Assembly: GCA_902782795.1 (NCBI GenBank)
Contig: CACZOT010000296.1
Coordinates: 1 to 5,897 of the forward strand
Reading direction: 5' to 3'
Length of the DNA: 5,897 bases
Source of the DNA: an uncultured Eubacteriales bacterium
GTDB lineage: Bacteria > Bacillota > Clostridia > Christensenellales > Aristaeellaceae
Shown here in pieces: positions 1-5,057 of this stretch. The notes beneath the pieces are model-generated. The model did not search any database. It was not told the origin of the DNA and saw nothing but the letters and a program-made list of their open reading frames with translations. Made by a program: the position numbers and the translations under genes. The stretch's first letter is position 1. The number at the start of each line of letters is the position of its first letter.

Positions 1-7
1 AGAAGAA

Positions 8-37
8 GGGCGGGCGTCCCCTCCGGGACGCCCGCTC
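8..37 (-). terminator. Hairpin terminator at the end of the dgoD unit
   Basis: Positions 10-20 and 25-35 form a perfect 11-bp inverted repeat (GCGGGCGTCCC and its complement) around a 4-base loop. G8 and G9 can extend it to C37 and T36. Read on the minus strand, the stem is followed by CCCTTCTTCT, a pyrimidine tail with five T's, so it fits a weak to moderate intrinsic terminator. It lies about 50 bases past the stop codon of the last gene of the dgoD transcript. The tail runs off the window edge, so its full length cannot be judged. On the plus strand no T-rich tail follows. Confidence 0.6.
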
Positions 38-87
38 CAAGCCCTGTGGACCGGTCCGTCAGATCCGCCCCCTGCAGGCGGCTCTCT

Positions 88-732
88 CTACTCCACGCGG
101 CATCTGTGGCAATTCACGTCGTCCGACCAGACGAGCCCGACCCGCTCCGGAATGTCCAAGCCCCAGGAGCGGATGATCCGTACCGTGTCTTCCAGCACGC
201 GCTTCGCCATCTCCCCATCGGCCGGATAGCGCCGCGTTTCCCGCAAGGGCTTGATCTGCCGTCCGGACAGAGCGTACACGGCGGCGGGCAGGCCGATGTC
301 CGCGTCCAGCGCGCGAGAGACGCACTGAAACTGGAACCAGCCGTAATTGTTGAAGGTGCTCATTGCCGGAGAACTCCAGTTTTTCCTGGCCCAGGCCATG
401 TATTCCCGGTCGTCATGCACAGGCGCTGAAAAGCGCTTGAGCGCATCGTTTACCAGAGCGCGCAGCTCCGAGAGCTTTTCCTCTTCCCCGTAGGATCTCC
501 AGAAGGCGACGGCGAAATCATTCACCAGCCTCTCCTCTTCCGCAGGATGCGCTCGTGGCTGCGCGCCGCACATGGCGATGATATGGCCGAGCTCATGAAC
601 GAGATTGTACCAATGGAAATACAGCTCATACCGACGCTGCGCCCGCTCGCCGAACAATCCGCGCAGCATGTCCCTCTGCGCGTCGTCCGCGCGGTCCCAA
701 GAGCCGGTCTCGATACAAAACCGCCGCTCCAT
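88..732 (-). CDS. Uncharacterised HELGH (zincin-like) protein coupled to dgoD
   Basis: I do not recognise this protein of about 214 residues as a named family. Counting from the ATG at 732, residues 42-50 read YNLVHELGH, an HExxH motif (H46, E47, H50) as in zinc metalloproteases. Residues 65-75 read EEERLVNDFAV, resembling the E-x(n)-N-x-FA segment that supplies the third ligand in ImmA/IrrE-type peptidases. The gap between the two motifs is shorter than usual for that family, and there is no DNA-binding domain. The C-terminus has a lone CxxC (C208, C211). I see no signal peptide or membrane segment, so it is probably cytosolic. It follows dgoD on the same strand. The ATG at 732 lies 5 bases past the dgoD stop with a weak GGTGAG before it. 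GTG codons at 741 (a GTGA overlap with the stop) and 744 are alternative starts. A metal-dependent hydrolase or a metal-binding non-enzyme are both possible. The gene is well supported; the function is not. Confidence 0.8.
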   Translation of the reverse strand: MERRFCIETGSWDRADDAQRDMLRGLFGERAQRRYELYFHWYNLVHELGHIIAMCGAQPRAHPAEEERLVNDFAVAFWRSYGEEEKLSELRALVNDALKRFSAPVHDDREYMAWARKNWSSPAMSTFNNYGWFQFQCVSRALDADIGLPAAVYALSGRQIKPLRETRRYPADGEMAKRVLEDTVRIIRSWGLDIPERVGLVWSDDVNCHRCRVE

Positions 733-737
733 CGCGC

Positions 738-1883
738 TCACCACTCGGCGATGCAGCCGTCGCTGTCGCGCCAGATGGGGTTGTGCCAGTCATGGCCCTC
801 GGCGGCCATCCTGCGCACGTATTCCTCGTCCACCTCCACGCCCAGGCCCGGCGCGGTGAGCAGATCGCAATAGCCGTCCTTCCAGCGGAAGATCTCGGGG
901 TTCTTGAGGTAGTTGAGCAGATCGTACCCCTCGTTATAGTGGATGCCGGCGCTCTGCTCCTGGATGAAGGCGTTGGGCGTGCAGAAATCCACCTGCAGGC
1001 AGGCGGCCAGGGCGATGGGCCCGAGGGGGCAGTGCGGGGCCACGGCCACGTCGAAGCACTCTGCCATGGCGGCGATCTTGCGCGTCTCCAGGATGCCGCC
1101 CGCGTGGCTCACGTCCGGCTGGATGATATCCACACCGCCGCGGCGCAGCATGCTCTTGAAGCCCCAGCGCGTAAAGTTCCGCTCGCCCGTGGCGATGGGG
1201 ATCTCCACCGCGCGGCGCAGCTCCAGGAACTCCTCCTCGTTTTCGCAAAGGACCGGCTCCTCCACGAACATGAGGCCGTAGGGCTCGAGCTTCTTCATGA
1301 GCACGCGCGCCATGGTCTTATGCACGCGGCCGTGGAAATCCACGGCGATGCCCAGATCCGGCGCGACCTTGCGGATGGCCTCGACCCGCTCCACGGTGGC
1401 GTCCAGCTTCTTGTAATCGTCGATCCACTTCAGCTCGTCCGTGCCGTTCATCTTCACGGCGCGGTATCCCTGAGCGACGGCCTCCAGCGCGGCGGCGGCG
1501 GTGTCGCGCGGGTGGTCCCCGCCGATCCAGCGGTAGACCTGGATGCGGTCGCGCGCTTTGCCGCCCAGCATCTGCCAGACGGGCATGCCGTGGTACTTGC
1601 CCTTGATGTCCCAAAGGGCCTGCTCGATGCCGGAGAGGGCGCTCGTCAGAACGGGGCCGCCGCGGTAAAAGCCCGTGCGGTACAGCGTCTGCCAGATGTC
1701 CTCGATGTCCTCTGCGCTGCGGCCGACGATCACCTTGGCGTATTCCTCCACCGCCGCGGCCACGGTCGCCGCCTTGCCCTCGATGACCGGCTCGCCCCAG
1801 CCTTCGACGCCGCTCTCGGTCGTGATCTTCACAAACAGCCAGCGCGGCGGTACCTGGAACAGCTCCACGGTTTTGATTTTCAT
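738..1883 (-). CDS. dgoD: D-galactonate dehydratase (enolase superfamily)
   Basis: This enzyme dehydrates D-galactonate to 2-dehydro-3-deoxy-D-galactonate (EC 4.2.1.6), the first step of the De Ley-Doudoroff galactonate pathway, in the cytosol with Mg2+. At 381 residues it matches the family length (E. coli DgoD is 382) and aligns with remembered E. coli DgoD from end to end: PPRW near residue 12, WGEPVIEG near 29, FYRGGP at 72-77, QALWDIKGK at 88-96 and a closing IAEW. Metal ligands appear as D182, E208 and E234. The acid/base histidines are H184 (VDFHGR) and H284 (APHCPLGPIALAACL), with E309 in QEQS. These correspond to D183, E209, E235, H185, H285 and E310 of E. coli. The ATG at 1883 has AAAGGGAG seven bases upstream and a promoter at 1927-1956. 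It is followed directly by the HELGH gene. Kinase, aldolase and transporter genes of the pathway are absent from the window. Activity on a related sugar acid cannot be ruled out. Confidence 0.96.
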   Translation of the reverse strand: MKIKTVELFQVPPRWLFVKITTESGVEGWGEPVIEGKAATVAAAVEEYAKVIVGRSAEDIEDIWQTLYRTGFYRGGPVLTSALSGIEQALWDIKGKYHGMPVWQMLGGKARDRIQVYRWIGGDHPRDTAAAALEAVAQGYRAVKMNGTDELKWIDDYKKLDATVERVEAIRKVAPDLGIAVDFHGRVHKTMARVLMKKLEPYGLMFVEEPVLCENEEEFLELRRAVEIPIATGERNFTRWGFKSMLRRGGVDIIQPDVSHAGGILETRKIAAMAECFDVAVAPHCPLGPIALAACLQVDFCTPNAFIQEQSAGIHYNEGYDLLNYLKNPEIFRWKDGYCDLLTAPGLGVEVDEEYVRRMAAEGHDWHNPIWRDSDGCIAEW

Positions 1884-1926
1884 CTGTATGCTCCCTTTCT
1901 GCGCGTCGATCGCCGTCTTCGCGCAA

Positions 1927-1956
1927 ATGATAGCACGCCGCGCCGGGCGGCGTCAA
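1927..1956 (-). promoter_or_regulatory. Sigma70-type promoter of dgoD
   Basis: On the minus strand, TTGACG (1951-1956) and TATCAT (1927-1932) are separated by 18 bases, each matching five of six consensus positions. The predicted start is near 1920, giving a leader of about 37 nt that carries the AAAGGGAG ribosome binding site (1891-1898). It lies downstream of the LysR-gene terminator, so the dgoD unit appears to be transcribed independently of the MATE-lysR unit. Confidence 0.7.
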
Positions 1957-2010
1957 CCGGAGGGAATCGCGGGGGAGTAACGGCATGGGACGCCGCGCCG
2001 GCAGGCCTGG

Positions 2011-2060
2011 CAGGGGACTCTGTCCCCTGGACCCCTGCTTAAGGGACTTCGTCCCTTAAG
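2011..2060. repeat. Two small palindromes with trinucleotide loops
   Basis: Two hairpins stand side by side. CAGGGGAC (2011-2018) pairs with GTCCCCTG (2022-2029) around TCT. CTTAAGGGAC (2038-2047) pairs with GTCCCTTAAG (2051-2060) around TTC. Both stems are perfect. Between them, 2024-2035 reads CCCCTGGACCCC, the reverse complement of the GGGGTCCAGGGG core found twice more at 2171-2239. Neither hairpin is followed by a T-run on either strand, so they are not obvious intrinsic terminators. They look like members of an interspersed GC-rich repeat family. Confidence 0.75.
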
Positions 2061-2090
2061 AATCCCATCTTGGGGAATTTGGGGAATCAC

Positions 2091-2154
2091 AAAAAAGAGC
2101 GGCAAAGGGCTCCTGCATCCTTTATTGAAAGGATACCGGAGCCCGTTTCTTATT
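2091..2154. terminator. Strong, probably bidirectional intrinsic terminator
   Basis: Positions 2107-2123 and 2128-2144 pair as GGGCTCC, a 3-base stretch with one pair and two mismatches, then ATCCTTT, around the loop ATTG. On the minus strand the stem is followed by TTTGCCGCTCTTTTTT (2106 down to 2091), so it can end the MATE-lysR transcript about 135 bases past the lysR stop. On the plus strand GTTTCTTATT follows, so it should work in both directions, although no plus-strand gene is seen upstream of it. Unlike the nearby GC-only palindromes, its upper stem is AT-rich and it has proper T-tracts. Confidence 0.75.
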
Positions 2155-2170
2155 CAAATCCCCCAGTTGA

Positions 2171-2273
2171 GGGGTCCAGGGGGACTCATTCCCCCTGGCG
2201 GGAGTGCAGAGGGCTCCGCCCTCCGCCGGGGTCCAGGGGCGGAGCCCTCTGCTAGGGTGTGGGGCGGAGCCCC
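2171..2273. repeat. Cluster of nested GC-rich inverted repeats
   Basis: The cluster holds several palindromes. (a) CCAGGGGGA (2176-2184) pairs with TCCCCCTGG (2190-2198) around CTCAT. (b) A 16-bp perfect inverted repeat pairs 2206-2221 with 2237-2252 across 15 bases. (c) Each arm of (b) is itself a mini-hairpin: GAGGGC-TCC-GCCCTC at 2209-2223 and GGGC-GGA-GCCC at 2237-2247, so the element can fold as one long stem or as two small ones. (d) GGGGC-GGA-GCCCC lies at 2261-2273, five bases from the lysR stop codon. The core GGGGTCCAGGGG occurs exactly at 2171-2182 and 2228-2239, and inverted at 2024-2035. No open reading frame with coding character covers the region. Such palindromes are common between genes in gut Clostridia, as far as I recall; their role is unknown to me. 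Confidence 0.8.
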
Positions 2274-2278
2274 CCGCG

Positions 2279-3193
2279 TCAGGTCTTGCTCTGCGGGGTG
2301 AGGGAGCCGCGCACTTCTTTATAATCCTGAACGATCTCATGGAGCAGCTCCGGGTGCTCGAAATGGCGGGAATAGACGAGGTTGATCTCGCGCACCATGC
2401 TCAGGTCCTCGATGGGCAGGCAGACGATCTTCTTTTTGCGCAGCTCGTCCAGGCAGACGCTCTGGGGCAGGACGGAGACGCCGAAGCCGCGGCGAATGAG
2501 GTCCTTGATGGTGGCGATGTTGTCGATCTCCATGATGACGTTGAACTCCTCGATGCGCATGTTCTGGCTGGCCAGGGAGGAAACGAAGAGGTTGCGCGTG
2601 TTCGAGGAGGGCGAGCGGAGGATGAGCTTCTCCTTCTTGAGCTCGTCGATGGTGACGATGGAGTGCCTCGCCAGGGGATGCGAGGGCGAGACGGCGAGGA
2701 CGAGCGTGTCCGTATCCAGAACGATGTGGTTCAGGGAGGAATCGTTGAATTTGCCCTCCACCACGGCGAAATCCAGCTCGTAGTTTTTGAGCATGGAGTG
2801 GAGGTTGTCGCTGGTGTTGGTGACGATCTTGATGGTGATGTCGCTGTAGCGCTCCACGCACTTGGCCAGCGTCTCGGCGATAGGGTTGCTCTCGGCGGTA
2901 TGGGTGATACCCACGGTGAGGTACTTGATCTGCATGCGCTCGCTCTTGAGCTGCTGCTGCAGGTTCTGGTAGAGGGCCAGCATGCGCCGGGCGCACATCA
3001 CGGCCAGTTCGCCCTCGCGCGTGACGCGCAGGGCGTTGTTGGCCCGTTCGAAGATCTTGATGCCCAGGTTCTTCTCCAGGGCGGAGATATGCTGGCTGAC
3101 GGCGGGCTGCGTCAGGGAAAGCTGCTCCGCCGCGCGGGTGAAGCTGCCCGTCTCGTAGACCTTGACCAGGGAAATGAGCTTGGGATCGATCAT
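2279..3193 (-). CDS. LysR-family transcriptional regulator
   Basis: A full-length LysR-type regulator of 304 residues. The N-terminal winged helix-turn-helix spans about residues 3-62 and includes SFTRAAEQLSLTQPAVSQHI (17-36) followed by LEKNLGIKIFER (39-50), the most typical part of the family. A linker helix follows at about 63-90. The periplasmic-binding-protein-like effector domain runs from about residue 91 (LTVGITHTAESNPIAETL) to the end, with DLIRRGFGVSVLP marking its second half. The ligand cannot be told from the sequence. The ATG at 3193 overlaps the stop of the MATE gene (ATGA, 3190-3193), and GGAGG lies seven bases upstream inside that gene, so the two are translationally coupled. 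Many LysR genes diverge from their target; here the regulator sits second in the operon, so it probably autoregulates from the promoter at 4765-4792. Control of the dgoD promoter downstream is possible but unsupported. Confidence 0.95.
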   Translation of the reverse strand: MIDPKLISLVKVYETGSFTRAAEQLSLTQPAVSQHISALEKNLGIKIFERANNALRVTREGELAVMCARRMLALYQNLQQQLKSERMQIKYLTVGITHTAESNPIAETLAKCVERYSDITIKIVTNTSDNLHSMLKNYELDFAVVEGKFNDSSLNHIVLDTDTLVLAVSPSHPLARHSIVTIDELKKEKLILRSPSSNTRNLFVSSLASQNMRIEEFNVIMEIDNIATIKDLIRRGFGVSVLPQSVCLDELRKKKIVCLPIEDLSMVREINLVYSRHFEHPELLHEIVQDYKEVRGSLTPQSKT

Positions 3194-4587
3194 ACCTTTG
3201 CCTCCGCTGCGGCGCCTTTATTGTCGATATAGCGTGCGAAGAAGGCGCGAAGCATAATCATCGAGGTGACGAAGCAGACGATGTCCGCGATGGGCGTCGC
3301 CCAGACGATGCCGTAGATCGGGTAGAGAAGGCGCAGAACGAACATGAGCGGGATATCCAGCAGGCCCTTCCTCAGGATGGCCAGGACGAAGGAGCGCTTG
3401 CCGTGGCCCACCGCCTGGAAGAAGCTGATGACCGAATACGCCGCCGCGGAGAACGGCCCGCCGATGCAGAGGATGCGCAGGAACCTGGCGCCGTAATCGA
3501 CGGATTCGGACGCGTGGCGGATGAAGAGCATGATCATGAAGCGGCTCAGGGTGAGGTTCACGATCATGCATACCGCGGAGAGGCCCACGCTGATGGCCAT
3601 GGAGAGGGTGAGCACCGAACGCATGCGCTTGTGGTTGCCCGAGGCGTAGTTGTAGCCCAGCAGGGGCAGCACGCCCTGCGACATGCCGCGCGCCAGGCTG
3701 TGGGCGAGCATGTTCACCTTCTTGGCCACGCCGATGCCGGCCTGGGTGGCCGTGCCCGCCATGGACATGAGGTTGTCCAGCACCGCGTAGGAGATGTTTT
3801 CCATCAGCGTCATGAGGCAGGCCGGAAGGCCCGCGGAGAGGATGCCGCCGGGGATGCCGTCCTCGAAGCTCTTCTTGTTCCACCGGAAGGAGAGCACGGA
3901 GCTGCCGCGGAAATGCCGCAGGATGACGACGTAATACACCATGGCCGCCGTGTTGGACAGCGCCGTGGCGATGGCCGCGCCCAGGGCTTCGTTCCCCTTG
4001 GGCAGGATCACGAACATGAACAGGGGGTCCAGCGCCATGTTGAGCACGCCGCCCATGGCGATGCCGATGCTGGCGTGCAGGCTCCGCCCTTCGGAGCGCA
4101 CCAGGTGGGAAAAGAAGGTGTTGAGGGCCGTGGGCAGGCCGCCCAGCACGACCGTCACCAACAGGTACGATTCCGCGAAGCGGTGCACCGTCCCGTCCGA
4201 GCCGCCCAGGGCGTCCAGGAAGGGGTGGCGGAGGATGTACGCGCCGACGGAATAGACCAGCGTCACCGCCATGCAGAACCAGAACGCGAACGCCGAGGCC
4301 CGGCCCGCGCGGTCGTAATCCTGGCGGCCCAGGGCCTGGGAGATCACGCTCGAGCCGCCCACGCCGAACAGGTTGGAAATGGCGGAGAGGAACATGAACG
4401 CGGGCATGCAGATCGTCACCGCGGTGATCATGGAATCGCTGCCCGTCAGGCCGATAAAGAAGGTATCGGCCATGTTGTATATCACCAGGATGATCTGCCC
4501 GATCACCGTCGGCAGCGCCAGGCGCAGAACGGCCTGCACGATGGGCGCGTCGCTGAACGTCGCTTCCCTGCGTTTGCTGATCGGCAT
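3190..4587 (-). CDS. MATE-family multidrug/cation antiporter (MepA-like)
   Basis: An inner-membrane exporter of the multidrug and toxic compound extrusion family, which uses a Na+ or H+ gradient to expel drugs or other, usually cationic, compounds. Its 465 residues match the family's usual 440-470 and fall into two homologous halves of six predicted membrane helices. Typical features are LPTVIGQIILVIYNMADTFF (25-44) in helix 1, GVGGSSVISQALGRQD (75-90) after helix 2, NMALDPLFMF (183-192) near helix 6, and LPLLGYNYASGNHKRMR (307-323) in the C-terminal half. The YNYASGN pattern resembles the MepA branch rather than NorM. The ATG at 4587 has AAAGGGGG (4597-4604) nine bases upstream. The gene heads an operon with the LysR regulator, whose start overlaps its stop by 4 bp. 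It is preceded by a leader of about 170 nt and a strong promoter. The substrate cannot be predicted; the LysR ligand may be a clue. No truncation or frameshift is seen. Confidence 0.95.
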   Translation of the reverse strand: MPISKRREATFSDAPIVQAVLRLALPTVIGQIILVIYNMADTFFIGLTGSDSMITAVTICMPAFMFLSAISNLFGVGGSSVISQALGRQDYDRAGRASAFAFWFCMAVTLVYSVGAYILRHPFLDALGGSDGTVHRFAESYLLVTVVLGGLPTALNTFFSHLVRSEGRSLHASIGIAMGGVLNMALDPLFMFVILPKGNEALGAAIATALSNTAAMVYYVVILRHFRGSSVLSFRWNKKSFEDGIPGGILSAGLPACLMTLMENISYAVLDNLMSMAGTATQAGIGVAKKVNMLAHSLARGMSQGVLPLLGYNYASGNHKRMRSVLTLSMAISVGLSAVCMIVNLTLSRFMIMLFIRHASESVDYGARFLRILCIGGPFSAAAYSVISFFQAVGHGKRSFVLAILRKGLLDIPLMFVLRLLYPIYGIVWATPIADIVCFVTSMIMLRAFFARYIDNKGAAAEAKV

Positions 4588-4758
4588 CTCTCCATGCCCC
4601 CTTTGCCCGTTTCTCGGCGTCCTCTCCCCAGGGGGACAGACGCAAGCCGCGGTCCCTCCCCCTAGGGAGCGGCCCTGCCGGCGGTCCTGTATCAGGCCTG
4701 AGGACGCGGAAGACGCCGCCGCGGCATCGCGCTGCCCGGTGCGCCTTCCCTTTTATAA
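4588..4758 (-). promoter_or_regulatory. Long GC-rich leader of the MATE-lysR transcript
   Basis: If transcription starts near 4758, about 170 nt precede the MATE start codon. On the minus strand this leader holds a possible 11-codon reading frame (4692-4727), then a TCAGGCCTGA palindrome at its stop (4692-4701), then GGGAC and GTCCC segments that can pair. Last comes the ribosome binding site AAAGGGGG (4597-4604). The segment TGTCCCC (4632-4638) can pair with GGGGGCA of the binding site (seven pairs, one a G-U wobble), and could alternatively pair with the upstream GGGAC. This is compatible with leader-mediated control of translation. GC-rich DNA folds readily by chance, so I hold this loosely. 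No known riboswitch consensus is recognisable. Confidence 0.3.
4692..4727 (-). CDS. Possible Arg/Pro-rich leader peptide upstream of the MATE gene
   Basis: A short frame inside the MATE leader reads MPRRRLPRPQA and stops 104 bases before the MATE start codon. Four of its eleven residues are Arg and three are Pro, encoded as CCG CGG CGG CGT CTT CCG CGT CCT. Such runs can slow ribosomes, and short leader peptides that control resistance genes by stalling are a known theme. Against it, the only candidate binding site is a GGGAAGG about 17 bases before the ATG, farther than usual. A short frame of this composition can also arise by chance in GC-rich DNA. Treat it as a hypothesis. Confidence 0.2.
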   Translation of the reverse strand: MPRRRLPRPQA

Positions 4759-4764
4759 AAATGT

Positions 4765-4792
4765 ATTATAGCGATTGCCGCCCAAAAGGCAA
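4765..4792 (-). promoter_or_regulatory. Strong sigma70-type promoter of the MATE-lysR operon
   Basis: On the minus strand, TTGCCT (4787-4792) and a perfect TATAAT (4765-4770) are separated by 16 bases. A second AT-rich stretch, TTTTTATAAAA (4752-4762), follows the -10 box. The predicted start is near 4758. The promoter sits in an abrupt AT-rich island between GC-rich flanks and points at the MATE gene. Confidence 0.7.
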
Positions 4793-4802
4793 GCAAGGAA
4801 TA

Positions 4803-4832
4803 ATAATCAATCGATAATGTTTCTTTATAATG
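4803..4832. promoter_or_regulatory. Candidate operator: repeated ATAAT elements upstream of the -35 box
   Basis: ATAAT occurs at 4803-4807, 4814-4818 and 4827-4831; the last two continue as ATAATG with a 13-bp period. An ATCGAT palindrome (4810-4815) lies between the first two. Relative to the predicted MATE-lysR start near 4758, these fall at about -45 to -73, where LysR-type activators usually bind. The region is AT-rich, so repeats of this size may be coincidental, and no clean T-N11-A palindrome stands out. Confidence 0.25.
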
Positions 4833-4913
4833 CGAACGATCGGAAAAAAGCGCTGTTCCCGCTGGAATTTCACGCATTTTTCCGTCGGAACGGTTTCCCC
4901 GCGGCCAATCTCC

Positions 4914-4960
4914 CCATAGCATTATTTTTCCTTATGGGCATTCTCGCTTCCCTTATGAGG
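4914..4960. promoter_or_regulatory. Direct and inverted CCTTATG/CCCATA repeats before the C39-like gene
   Basis: CCTTATG occurs at 4930-4936 and again at 4951-4957, exactly 21 bp (two helix turns) apart. CCCATA (4914-4919) mirrors TATGGG (4933-4938) around 13 bases. The set lies 73-119 bases upstream of the predicted plus-strand start near 5033. It could be a protein-binding site for either divergent promoter. The evidence is only the repeat pattern and its spacing. Confidence 0.2.
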
Positions 4961-4997
4961 ACAGGCTGCGATTCTATTGTATGCGCTCCGCCGCCTC

Positions 4998-5026
4998 TTG
5001 AGCCCGCGCGCGATCCGTGGTATTCT
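4998..5026 (+). promoter_or_regulatory. Probable sigma70-type promoter of the C39-like gene
   Basis: TTGAGC (4998-5003) and TATTCT (5021-5026) are separated by the ideal 17 bases; each box matches four of six consensus positions. The predicted start is near 5033, giving a leader of about 25 nt containing GGAAGTGA (5043-5050), a moderate ribosome binding site seven bases before the ATG at 5058. The more consensus-like TATAAT at 4826-4831 on this strand has no -35 partner. Confidence 0.5.
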
Positions 5027-5057
5027 GTCATCATCCTGCAGCGGAAGTGACCATGCG

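Noticed and set aside
783..2042. Long plus-strand open frame opposite dgoD (419 codons)
   Set aside because: It is the complement of a well-recognised enzyme gene in GC-rich DNA; its His/Ala/Asp-rich product has no recognisable domain.
2011..2273. CRISPR array
   Set aside because: The repeated cores are unevenly spaced, in both orientations and nested in palindromes; there are no uniform repeats and spacers and no cas genes.
2204..3232. Plus-strand open frame opposite the LysR gene (342 codons)
   Set aside because: It begins in the palindrome cluster, is rich in Asp/Val/Gly and is the complement of a clear LysR gene.
3403..4665. Long plus-strand open frame opposite the MATE gene (420 codons), and a 475-codon alternative minus-strand frame at 3218-4645
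   Set aside because: Both are shadows of the MATE gene caused by high GC at third positions. Their products are low-complexity (Arg/Gly/His-rich) without membrane helices or domains.
4826..4831. Plus-strand TATAAT as a promoter of the C39-like gene
   Set aside because: No TTGAC-like box occurs at the right distance upstream, and it lies over 220 bases from the gene; TTGAGC-17-TATTCT is much closer.
4692..4922. A 76-codon minus-strand frame with a hydrophobic stretch (YYSLLAFWAAIAII) upstream of the MATE gene
   Set aside because: The frame runs through the strong promoter at 4765-4792 and the AT-rich island, has no convincing ribosome binding site, and its hydrophobic part comes from AT-rich regulatory DNA. 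Only its last 11 codons lie in the predicted transcript.
4977..5057. N-terminal extension of the C39-like protein from the ATG at 4977
   Set aside because: The extra 27 residues span the predicted -35 and -10 boxes, have no binding site upstream, and precede the point where C39 similarity starts.
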